Assembly: GCA_030704615.1 (NCBI GenBank)
Contig: CM060734.1
Coordinates: 63,380,042 to 63,444,041, forward strand
Source: Takakia lepidozioides
Taxonomy: Eukaryota > Streptophyta > Takakiopsida > Takakiales > Takakiaceae
DNA length: 64,000 nt
Reading direction: 5' to 3'
Shown: piece after piece, positions 29,110 through 39,900 of the stretch
How the letters are laid out: each line of letters opens with the position of its first letter
How positions within the stretch are numbered: the first letter of the stretch is position 1
Notes under the pieces: model-generated
The model's input: the letters and a program-made list of their open reading frames with translations, nothing else
The model's database searches: none
Told to the model about the DNA's origin: nothing
Program-made: the position numbers and the translations under genes

Positions 29110-29856
29110 TCAGATAGCATCAATCTGCATATGATCACTACCGGATGTCTGATGGATCGTTGTGTTTGGTGCCATAGTAGCAGTGACATGGTGCGTCGTC
29201 GACCATCCAGATCGTTTCTCTTGACGTCTTTCGAATAAACGATTATCGCATGCAATGACTTGGGTGATGAATTCGCTCAGTGTACTCACATTTGACATTG
29301 TCAGCAACAAATCTTTTACATCATCTTTTAACCCATATCGAAATTGACTAATAAGACTCTTTTCATTCCAGTCGAGGTCGCACGCAAGTTGTCGAAATTC
29401 GGCAGCATAAACGGAAGCATGACGTACTCTTTGTCGAAGATTTCGCATCTTTGTCTCTGCAACTCTCTCTCTATCATTCTCTCCAAACGTTGCAGTAAAC
29501 TCGGACATGAACGCTTCAAAATTGTATAGTAAATTATGCAATTTTTTTTTCTAATAGCGGTGCAAACCAAGATAGGGGAGTGTCTGATAGAAGGGTGCCC
29601 ACAAATCCCATTTGAATACCTTCATCGGGGTAACATTGTTGATATAGTTATAGGAACAATCGTACTTGTTGAATAAAACCGCAAAATCTTGATCTCGTCC
29701 CATCAAATTTCTCGGGCATGCTGATCTTTGGTTATCTCGTAATCTGTTGAAGAGGAACCGTTGCAGTAGGAGCTGTTGTAATAGGGACTCGTATGGTTGC
29801 AGATCCATTGTTCGACTCTTTTAACTCTGAAATTTGTTGTCGCAACGGTTCCATGT
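29110..29856 (-). pseudogene. Gag of the minus-strand Ty3 relic
   Basis: Gag appears to begin at an ATG at about 29853 (MEPLRQQISELKES) and continues with shifts through the PEKFDGTRSRFCGFIQQV region to the clear capsid frame at 29541-29110. That frame includes FMSEFTATFGENDRERVAET and LISQFRYGLKDDVKDLLLTM. Two or more frameshifts separate the N-terminal part from the capsid frame. Confidence 0.7.
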
Positions 29857-29859
29857 GCC

Positions 29860-30540
29860 AAGTGAGGTGGCGAACCTCACTTGGGACGTAGAGAGGTTAT
29901 CTCCATGTGAGACGTAGGCAGACTCGTCTTCTTCTAGTCAAGCCTCCCGAGGCCTCTCTCGTCGTCATAGCTCTAGTACTTGAGATGGAGAGTGGGTGAG
30001 GTCTGTATGATGGAGTCCTTTAGCAAAGGTGCCATTGGCTTGGCTTATATAACGTGATAGAGTGGGTTCACCTCTTTTTCACCATTTCTGTATCATTGTG
30101 GCGTGGCTTTCTAAGACTATATGCTAGGAAGTGTGGTTGGACAACGATGTATGTTGTGGCACGATGCTTAGGTGCACGACAAAGATCTTAGTCAACTAAT
30201 GAGGGATGAAGTGTACAAGATCTCTGACATATTTGATTAGTAGGCTATGATTTTCAGTGTGGTTTGTAGTTTTGGTGTGGAAGTGTTAAAGTTTTCTCAT
30301 TCATGTATTACACAACATCAAGAGAACCTTGAATCTCCGTGTAAGCTCTGAATTCAACCAGACTATGACATAACTTACACGGACCTAACATAAAAGATGA
30401 CAATGTATAAAAAAGATGGTGTACGCGTAAGATCCCCGGCCCGTTTTTGACGTGACATTCTGCCAAGTAAGCTCCATGAAAAATACGAAGGGGAAAAAAC
30501 CGTAGGTCTTTACAACGGGGCATAAGAGCCCAAGCCATCT
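29860..30540. other. No gene recognised
   Basis: This should hold the 5' LTR of the minus-strand Ty3 relic, but I could not define TG...CA ends or a second copy. A short inverted pair, AGTGAGGTGGCGAACCTCACT, lies at about 29859-29880. No coding signal is convincing. Confidence 0.4.
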
Positions 30541-30544
30541 AAGT

Positions 30545-30727
30545 GGTGTTGGTGCATATTAATATAATATATAACACCTCCAAAAGGAAGTGTAAATTAT
30601 GGTGTCTCTCGACCCCGAAGGGCTACTCCCTTCGAGAAGGTGGACAACTTTGTGACACCAATTGGTGGATTGAACCCACAACCACTTGTGAGGTGGCATG
30701 TGCCCATTTCCAGTGGTCTACCATACA
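30545..30727 (-). repeat. Possible tRNA-derived SINE
   Basis: On the minus strand, TGGTAGACCACTGG (30712-30725) followed about 45 bp later by GTGGGTTCAATCCACC resembles the A and B boxes of a pol III promoter. An AT-rich tail follows near 30545-30600. There is no second copy in the window and no clear target duplication, so this is tentative. Confidence 0.35.
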
Positions 30728-30749
30728 GATCTACCAGTATGTATGAGCT

Positions 30750-31399
30750 AACCTGAGTAACTAGTGCGCACACAAATTGCTCTTCTTGCGCTCCATCAAC
30801 GCCCCCACCTTCTTCCCTCTAGGATTGTGGGACGACACAGCCCTCTCTATTCTTTGTGGAAGGGCCGCTCAATTCCCAGACAGAACTTGAGCTTTCTCAC
30901 AATGCAGAGATCATATTTTAGATTCAAGTCGCACTCACGAACCAACGCTTCTTTGGGTGCATCGAGAAGCACCACATTTCAGTCGGGCCGGTATGACACA
31001 AGACTAGCCTAGCTCTTCTCGTCCAGATCAAGGTCTAACTCTACCGGTGTAGATGGTGAGCTCGTGATAGAAGGTACAAGGCCAGCAGACATCACTCGCT
31101 CCGACGACGCGAGGAGACGACACATGTGAAGTTTGTCATTTGCTGGGAAGAGCAGTGGCAAGGCTATGAGAGCGGCGCGCCTTTCCTTTTGGTGACGTTT
31201 GGGTGACGGGAGGAGAGAAAGATGAGATGTCCTTGGAAAGGACAGAATGAAAGAGACGTAACAAGTGCAGCAGCAAATGATCGTTCACACCTATGCCTGA
31301 TCCTTGAAGCTGGATGATCCCATGTATAGAGGTGCCTGCTGTTGCAATCCTTTCTTGCATCGGGTTGCAATTTCTGCCTCTTCTCACTCACCGGCGGGG
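30750..31399. other. Upstream region of OSB-PPR locus
   Basis: No coding sequence recognised. It presumably includes the promoter and leader of the plus-strand gene beginning at 31400. No TATA box or other element could be assigned with confidence. Confidence 0.35.
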
Positions 31400-33341
31400 A
31401 TGGCAGCGTCTTCCCGCGTTCTCCTGCACGCGCATGCCGGCTCCATACGCAAGTCCCTGTCCTCTCGCTTTGGTCATCCGGGAAGCCTTGCGTCATGCAG
31501 CGGATTAAAGGGCTGGGCTGTGGAGCTGAAAGCGGCATCCCTCCTGCAAAGTGCAGAGTACGGAGTCCCTTGCAAATGGTGGCTGTGGCGCCTTCGGAGA
31601 TAACATTCAAATTAGGTGAGAACATGAAAGACTTCGGCGGCTTCCTTTTTTGGGGTCTCCTTGTGTTGTATGTATGCGCCGTGGGATCCAGGCTCGGAAT
31701 TGCCTTTTGCGCAATTCAGCAGAAACGAATGTACTCTGGGCAAAGAAGCAAGAAAGCGCGTGGGACCTAATTGGTGTATCTGGGCGTAGGTGAACGATGG
31801 AGCATGGAATCGCGCTGGCAGGAGTTCCTTAAAGATCCTTCACAATGGTGGGACAGTAGCCTTGACAAGGTGAGCTTTCTTCATCTAGAATGAGAAGGAG
31901 TCTGAGGGAGTTTGACTGAACTCTGGTATGATCATAGTGAGTGCACTGGATTGTACCCCTAGTTGTTGAGTGAGGTTAAAATATCACTTTGCTCTGCAAA
32001 AACTGCTTTTACTATCCATGTCAGAGGTTGTTCTTACTGAGCAGGGCATGAAAGTAGGATGGGCAGGTCCTTCCCCTGGAGTTTGCAAGGTATTTGGGAG
32101 GGTTGAGACTGATCCCTGGTCATTTTCACAGACCACTCCAAAATTGGCATAAGCTGGTTTAGCATATATGTGAGTTTGGACATGTTCTTATGTTCCTCAT
32201 TGTGTAGAGTCCCATGGAGGCCAAACTGACTGGCATGAATGTTGTTCCTCCATCTGTCAAAATTCTGATGCTGTCGGATTTTCGGGCACAAAGGTCTACT
32301 GTGGAGCATGGAGCAGAGCTGGCATGAGTTTTTTACAGATCCTTCACAATGGTGGGACAACCGCAAGTGCTGCAAGGTCTGGCTTTCTTAACATAGGGTG
32401 CAAAGAAGTTTGTCCATCTTGCACTATGTGGGCTCTTTGTGTGAGTGTTATGATTTGGTTTTTTCCCTGGTGTTACAAGGTCCTTGGGAGGGTCAGCTTA
32501 GTCTTAGGAGGCCAAGTTTAAATCTACAGCTGCTCAGCTGCACTGTGGTGGTTCTCCTTACAGACCAATCCAAGATCACCCGACTACAAACACAAGCAGC
32601 ACACACAAGAGGTCCTTTCGGGTTGATGGTCGGTCGAATCCTCCATGGGTGAAAGAAAAGCTAGCTGCTTTCATGACACAAGGTCAAGGACAATGTGGTG
32701 AGGGCACCTTCCTCAACACATTTCAGCCTGTTTTGCCCTCTAATGGGAGTAAACCCTGATTTTTCATGTTGAATTCTGCAAGTAAGCTCATTGGGTGGAT
32801 CTATATGGTGGTTTGAAGTGATTTTGACATGTTACTGCCACTGTGGCAGCAGGAAAGTATCCACAAACAAATAACAAAGACGAGAAGCTTCGGAATGAAT
32901 ATTTTTCTGACCCCAGTCAATGGTGGGACAATCGAGGCAAAAAGGTGAATGCCTGTTAAATTACAGAGAAGCAGACAACTAGATGCAATGCAAAACGTTG
33001 TTGGAAATTGTCAATCTCTCTGTCCTCAGCACATTTTTGAAGTCTTGGGAGCAATTCAGTATCAGAACTAGTGTGAGAAAAGTAAGGGTGTTTGCTAGAA
33101 CAAATCTAGGTCACATTTGTCAGCTGCTAGAGCAGGGCAAGGATCTAGACATGATCTGTGCAGAGGCAGGGACAGCTGAAGGAGCAGGGAGGGAGTGTGG
33201 GTCCAGATCCATCCAGGGCAGCTGGATTTCAAGCACAAAATTACCTATGATTCCCTATGGATTGATAGCTACAAGAAACCTCCACGGGTAGATGGTCAAC
33301 TGGAATCAGCAGCGAAGTTGATAAAATTTGGAACCTCGACC
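31400..33341 (+). pseudogene. OSB-like gene: transit-peptide-like exon and three PDF modules
   Basis: OSB proteins bind single-stranded DNA in plant organelles and carry a PDF motif (WWDNR then PDFKHK and LWI..PPWV). Seen here: an ATG at 31400 opening an Arg/Ser/Ala-rich start (MAASSRVLLHAHAGSIRKSL) like an organelle presequence; module a, 31804-31869, EFLKDPSQWWDSSLDK then GTGAGC; module b, 32308-32376, FFTDPSQWWDNRKCCK then GT, with its partner exon from 32564 (CAG|ACCAATCC, SPDYKHK ... GRSNPPWVKEKL) broken by frame changes; module c, to 32944, YFSDPSQWWDNRGKK then GTGAAT, with partner exon from 33207 (LDFKHKITYDSLWIDSYKKP). An OB-fold, usual in OSB proteins, was not found. Modules a and b look decayed; module c is intact and joins the PPR frame. 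Confidence 0.6.
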
Positions 33342-36300
33342 ATGACCACAGCTTCCAAAAGAAGACCAAGAGAGGGAGTCCACAGTGCCTCTTCTGGCAC
33401 TTGTGTGCATGTGAGGATGCTGTGTGAGGCAGGGCGACTGAAAGAGGCTCTACAGACTTTAAACCAAGGAGGCATTTCCGCAGATTCAGAGACTTATGTC
33501 TGTCTTTTGCATAAGTGCATCAAGGTGAAAGGCCTGGACGCTGGAAAGCAGGTGCACGCTCACATTATCCAAAGTGGATTTAAGCCAAACATCTTTTTAC
33601 ACAACACCCTTGTCAACATGTATGTTAAGTGCGGGAGCATGGTGGATGCTCACCAAGTGTTCAACAGAATGCCTCAACGATGTTTGATCACGTGGAATAT
33701 AATGATGGCAGGATTTACCAAGCATGGGCGTGGTAGAAATGCTTTGGAGGCATATGAGCAAATGAGGCGGGAAGGGGTGAAGCCCAACCACATCACGTTT
33801 GTTTGCGTTTGCAATGCATGTGCGAGCCTCAAAACCTTGGAAAAGAGCAAAGAGGTTCATGGTGAGATCGTCAAAGCTGGAATTGTACCAGATGTCATTC
33901 TGAGCACTGCCCTGGTGGACATGTATGCCAAATGCCGGAGCATGGAAGATGCGAAGGGAGTGTTCGACAATATGGCTGAACGAGATGTGGTGTCGTGGAG
34001 TGCGATGATCGCAGGATATGCACAGCAGGGGCGTGGGATGGAGGCTTTGGAGACCTATGAGAACATGATGCGGGAAGGGGTGAAGCCCAACCACATCACG
34101 TTTGTTTGCGTTTGCAATGCATGTGCAATCCTGGCAGCCCTGGAAAAGGGCAAAGAGGTCCATGGTGACATCATCAAAGCTGGAATTGTACCGGATGTAG
34201 TTCTGAACACTGCCCTGCTGGACATGTATGCCAAATGCCGGAGCGTTGAAGATGCAAAGCGAGTGTTCGACCATATGGCCGAACGAGATGTGGTATCTTG
34301 GAACGCAATGATTGTGGGATATGCACAGCAGGGGCAAGGGATGGAGGCTTTGGAGACCTATGAGCAAATGATGCGCGAAGGGGTGAAGCCTGACCACATT
34401 ACGTTTGTTGGCGTTTGCAATGCATGTGCGAGCCTAGCAGCCCTGGAAAAGGGCAAAGAGGTCCATGGTGACATCGTCAAAGCTGGAATTGTACCAGATG
34501 TCATCCTCAGCACCGCCCTGGTGGACATGTATGCCAAATGTAGGAGCATTGTAGATGCAAAGGGAGTGTTTGACAATATGGCACAACGAAATGTGGTGTC
34601 GTGGAATGCAATGATCACAGGATACGCACAGCAGGGGCGCGGGATGGAGGCTTTGGAGACCTATGAGCAAATGATGTGGGACGGGGTGAAGCCCGACCAC
34701 ATCACATTTGTTTGCGTTTGCAATGCATGTGCGAGCCTGGCAGCCCTGGAGAAGGGCAAAGAGGTACATTGTGACATTGTCAAAGCTGGAATTGTACCAG
34801 ATGTCATTCTGAACAATACCCTCGTGGACATGTATGCCAAATGTGGGTGCATCAAGGATGCAAGGGGAGTGTTCGATAATATTGCTGAACGAGATGTGGT
34901 GTCATGGAATGCAATGATCGCAGGATATGCACTGCAGGGGCGCGGGATGGAGGCTTTGGATACCTATGAGCAAATGATGCAGGAAGGGGTGAAGCCCGAC
35001 CACATCACGTTTGTTTGCGTTTGCAATGCTTGTGTGAGCCTGGCAGCCCTGGAGAAGGGAAAAGAGGTCCATGGTGACATCGTCAAAGCTGCAATTGTGC
35101 CAGATGTCATTCTGAACAATACCCTCATGGACATGTATGCCAAATGTGGGTGCATCGAGGATGCAAGGGGAGTGTTTGACAATATGGCTGAACGAGATGT
35201 GGTGTCTTGGAACATGATGATTGCAGGATATGCACAGCAGGGGCGTGGGATGGAGGCTGTGAAGATCTATGAGAAAATGATGTTGGAAGGGGTGAAGCCC
35301 AACCACATCAGTTGTGTTTGCATCTGCAATGCGTGTGCAAGCCTGGCAGCTCTGGAAAAGGGCAAAGAGGTCCATGGTTACATAGTCAAAGCTGGAATTC
35401 AACTAGATGTTATTCTGAACACTGCGTTGGTGGACATGTATGCGAAATGTGGGAGCATTGAAGATGCAAAGAGAGTGTTCGACAATATGGTGGAACGAGA
35501 TGTGGTGTCCTGGAACAGGATGATCGCAGGATATGCCCAGCATGGTTGTCATAAGGAGGCCCTGCAACTATTTGAAGGAATGCAAATGGAAGGCTTGAAG
35601 CCGGACAGTATCACCTTTATATGTGTTCTCTCTGCCTGCAGCCATGTTGGCCTACTGGATGAAGGAAGACGCTACTTTGATTCCCTGAGCCAAGATTATG
35701 GTGTCACTCCGACAGTCAAGCACTTTTGCTGCATGGTGGACCTTCTTGGACGTGCAGGGCGATTGGATGAGGCAGAGGACCTCATTAATAAAATGCCAAT
35801 CAAACCAGATGCTGTGGTGTGGAAGGCCTTGCTTGGCGCCTGCAGAATCCATGGCAATGTGGAGATGGCTGAACGTGCGGCAACATCTATTCTCAAGTGG
35901 GATGAACAGGATGCCGCGACTTGTGTTGCTATCAAACCTTTATGCCGCAGCTGGCAGGTGGGATGATAGCGCGAAGGTGAGAAAATTGATGAAGGTCACA
36001 GGGGCTAGAAAGAAGCCAGGTTGCTGCTGCATTGAGGTTGGCAACAGGGTGCACACCTTTGTTGTAGATGACAAATCGCATCCCAAAATTAAGGAAATCC
36101 ATGCTGAGCTGAGAAGATTGTCTGGGCAGATGAAGGAGGCAGGGTATGTGCCTGACACATGCTTTATATTGCATGATGTGGGGGAGGAGCGAAAAGGAAT
36201 TTTCTCTTTGCCACCACAGTGAGAAGCTGGCCATTGGTTTTGGGCTGATCAGCACAGCCCCTAGAACACCTCTCCGTCTCATCAAGAATCTCCGGGTGTG

Positions 36301-36424
36301 TGGTGACTGCCACACCTCCACCAAATTCATCTCAAAGATTGCTGGCCGAGCAATTGTTGTGCGGGATGCTAACCGCTTTCACCACTTTGAAGATGGGGTT
36401 TGTTCTTGTGGGGATTACTGGTGA
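33207..36424 (+). pseudogene. PPR-DYW protein, fused to PDF module, frameshifted
   Basis: DYW-class PPR proteins bind organellar RNA and deaminate specific cytidines to uridine. From 33207 the frame carries a PDF motif, then from an internal ATG at 33342 a PPR array: seven P-L-S triplets of about 101 residues, the middle five near-identical. L2/S2, E1, E2 and a DYW domain follow, with the HSE zinc/catalytic motif (about 36222), CGDCH and a terminal GDYW ending at 36424. Two frame breaks, near 35921 (E2) and 36190 (DYW), fall outside repeats and look like 2-bp losses or 1-bp gains. As read, the protein would end at 35966 without E2 or DYW. The PG-box reads GCCCIEV where GCSWIEV is usual. If the PPR started alone at 33342 it would lack an obvious presequence. 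Confidence 0.85.
33740..35560 (+). repeat. 303-bp in-frame tandem repeats in the PPR gene
   Basis: The 303-bp unit (one PLS triplet) repeats with AAAGAGGTCCATGGTGACAT-like anchors at about 33849, 34152, 34455, 34758, 35061 and 35364. Adjacent units look roughly 90 percent identical by eye. This indicates recent duplication or gene conversion. Confidence 0.85.
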
Positions 36425-36985
36425 AAAGATGTTTTCTCTGGCAAAGGTGCGAGTGTCTTGCTTCATTCAAAGAACCAAACAGAAACTGGCTAGAATCGAA
36501 TTTTTGAAGCTATTCTAACTGTGCTAGTCCAGGGTCATGTTCAGAAACATGGAATTGTGAGATGTGGCTACTACACATTTCATCTGCAGGTCTGGGGAAA
36601 ACCTATGTCACCTATGGCCATTTTGTGTAAATGTGGACTCCCATCGCCCAGTTCAAGTCACTTGTGGGGCAATCATCACCTAGTTCTCCAGAACAATATA
36701 CTTAGCCTGGTTTGTGTCTGTATATGCCAACAGAGATGCATGAAGCAGAGATGCAGACATGGAATTTATCCTTGGGAGACTTTACACAGACAGTAGGGAT
36801 GCCAACTTCCCATCATCAGAGCCACTACTAGAACATTGCTAAGTTCCTGAACCCCAAAAATGTGTGTATCACTTGCAATGGTTACTGAAAAGATCAAAGG
36901 GGTCAAGCATCAAGAGGTTGGGATGTGAAGACAAAATTTGCATTATAAAGAGGGCACATAGCAGTTCTGCTTCATTTGAAAGTTG
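36425..36985. other. Intergenic, convergent 3' ends
   Basis: Sequence between the PPR-DYW stop (36424) and the stop codon of the minus-strand AMP1-like gene (36986). It presumably contains both 3' untranslated regions. No polyadenylation signal could be assigned with confidence and no other gene is visible. Confidence 0.45.
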
Positions 36986-39900
36986 TTAGGTGAGTGTGCC
37001 ACTCAAGACTAGTGTTACACGTGTCACCACCCGTGACGCACGCCATATCTCATGCTGTACTGCTGCCCACCGCTGCTTTTTGTCACCATTTCTTGTGGCC
37101 TCTGAGATAGCATCCAAAATCCCTGGGAATGAGGACGATCCGTAATTGTTGTTGCTAACAGGCCCGTATACCTGCAGCAGATCCCCACTATTGCTGAATA
37201 ACTGATTGCCACAACACCTTAAACAGCCCAATACTGTTTTATGCAATAATGCTGAATCCAAGATTAGGTAAACAAATGTCCATTGACAAAAATGAAGACT
37301 CAACAGAAGCGGAAACTGATCGAAGCCAGCTCCCACAAGATGGGCATCAGACCCCCCACACTGGGAGAGTAAGAAGAATAGTGTGCCCAGGAGGTAGATT
37401 CCAACACACACAACTTCCAGCAAAACATTCCACCTTTGGACAAGGGCGAAAACAAGAATACTCCAGTATCAGTTTTGGCTTTTATAGCATGAGACACAGG
37501 TATTCTTTTTCCTAACCAGCTTGACCAAACAATTTTCATTGGTTGCCCACATCAGAGTTACAAATCGGGTTAGAAACTCATTAAGCACCGTCACTTAACC
37601 CAATAAAACTCACTCTGTAGCATTGTTCTGAGGAAAGGCATACCAAATGCTTGTACCAAGACTTTCCAGTAAGTCCCTCACTGTCTAGAAATGCACGCTC
37701 TGCCTGCAACAACCGGTCATTCAGAGTCCTTCGTCTTAACAGCAAATATACCAGTGAGCCCTGCTGTGCCACTGCTTTTGCATCCACTACATCCTGTACA
37801 CCCTCAATCCAACACATGAAAACGGAAAACTCGTAGATCGATGTGATCGAGGCATTGCTACTCATTGGCACAGAAGAATTGTCCATAGCTCCATATTTCA
37901 TTACTTCAAGCCCTGCACTATTCTAAGCTTCAGCATCGGTTTTGAGTGAGAAATTCCCATCTGAATGGCAATGAAAGCACTGCCTACAATGCAACAACAT
38001 AGAGCGTTCCCCCAAGAAGAAAGTTCCTTTCGCAATGAATACAGTAGGAAATCAACAAACCCTCGTGCTGGTAAACAAACCCCCAAGGAGCCAGAGTGAG
38101 AGAAATATACAATCACCAGACAACCCCCCAACTTAGTCGTTCTCATTCCGAGAAACTGGAGAGGAGAGAGGAGGATACCTGTAGCTCTTGCTTCACAGAA
38201 AGGACCACTCCTGTGAGGTTTGCAATTGCTGATACAAGTGGGGCAGCTGTTATACCCTCAGGAGCCTTGGCATTAACTAACTCCATGTCTACTGCCTTTG
38301 CATATCTCTGGCCATACACAGATACCAGAAATTTCAACATGGAAATAACGTCCAAGCTATGCCAATACGTTAAACTCTTATGCCAGTCTCACTAATCTTG
38401 GGTAACTTTTATGGCACAACTTAAATTTGAGAATGCAAGTTCTGAAGACAACTTTATGGGAACATCAAGTACCAAAATCCCTTTGTTTTAGGATGAACAT
38501 TGCATCGAGTACCTGGAGTTCGGTTGCATATGCCACATAGTCCAGTGGCAACACGGGATCATTGGCTAGCCGCATCGTAACGAGACCCCAGATTGATGTC
38601 ACTGCAGACAGTGCCCACCATCATGTACCCTGCCTCCATATGCACTACTACTATATATATCCTTATACCATGCTTTATTTTCTAAATGAGTTGGGCACAC
38701 TGCAAGGTCAGACAACACCCATCCCTGAAAGACAAAAAACCTAAGCTACATGCATCTGTCTGAAAGAGTGTAGGGTCATATATACAAAAAAAGGACAAAT
38801 TCCTTGAATGATTTGCACACTAATTATTGGAGTTTTGGTGCATCAGACACCAGAGATAGATGGTGAGTCCTATAGAGTATAGTTCAAGCAGACCACGCAT
38901 AGAAACAGCAGGACAAAAACTAACTGCCCATTTGGACATAACAAGATGGACCAACCTAGAAAAACCTTAACAACTCTAAGACAAATCTCCTACCTACAGA
39001 ATATAGAGCCTACCATTCGTTCCTGGACATCTCCCTTTCCAAGTCTCTGGGTCACTACAATACCCATTCACGTTTGGACACAGTTTGTTCCCTTAAACAA
39101 TCATTGAATTCAGCTCACAAAAAGCACTGGCTTGCCATTAAGTACCAGCTACATTGCGATGAAACAGCGGGTCCCCAAACTTCCGCATCCAGTTGAAGTT
39201 ATCATAGAGTGAATGATATACTGGATAACCTGTCATACAGAGTAAGGGAGACATGGACAATATTTTGAGATCTGGTTCCTACATGTAGCAAACTCCTTTC
39301 TAATGTCCAAGCAAGTCCAATCTACAGAAGAAACTAACCAAATTCAACCTTATAATAGTAGAGCCTCCAGCCTCTGAACCCAATCCAGGCCCCACCTCCA
39401 ACTGTATCTAACCTTGCAAGGCAGCCAAATGTCTATTCACCAATAGATCAACAGCAACTAACAGAAGACTGACATGATCAACTCTGCAATAACCTTATAG
39501 TCTTGAGATATCTCCGTACTTACAATTGAAGGTAGCCAAAAAAGAAGTACTGAGAAGATCTGATGTACAGTTGAGGGATTTTCAGAAGAGAAAACCAGAA
39601 ACAAACAGCAACGAAAAGACAAGCAGAGACAAGAAAAAAGAAAAAAGGAAGAAAAAGATGCTAGGAAAAAATAGACACAGATACAAACAAAATAACCAAC
39701 ACTGATGCATCTTTGTAATTAATTCTGCAATAGAGTGTTTGGAACTAACTCTCGCCAAATTGGAGATCCATGGCTGGCACGCCTGCATGCTGCAAAAAGG
39801 GTGCGTAGTCGGAACCCCCACCACCCAGCCGGCTAATCTACAACCAAGAGACTCGTCACACTTCAGGGCCTTCCAAACTTCCCAGCTTTTTATAATCCAT

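Larger units (their letters stand above)
27160..29856 (-). mobile_element. Degraded Ty3/gypsy gag-pol relic
   Basis: Read on the minus strand, gag, protease, RT and part of RNase H are recognisable in order from about 29856 to 27165, with many stops and frameshifts. The lower end abuts the CACTA terminus at 27156. Integrase and the 3' LTR are therefore missing, and no clear 5' LTR was found above 29860. The gag (RVAETKMRNLRQRVRHASVYAAEFRQLACDLDWNE) and RT resemble the Ty3 group found in fungi and non-seed plants (Tcn1-like) more than seed-plant clades. This is judged from memory of the families. Confidence 0.75.

Noticed and set aside
33597-35402. Several long minus-strand frames opposite the PPR gene
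   Set aside because: They mirror the 303-bp repeats of the PPR array on the other strand and show no family motifs of their own.
36146-36424. Separate small DYW-only gene
   Set aside because: The frame begins in the middle of the DYW domain and continues the upstream PPR frame; a frame break explains it better.
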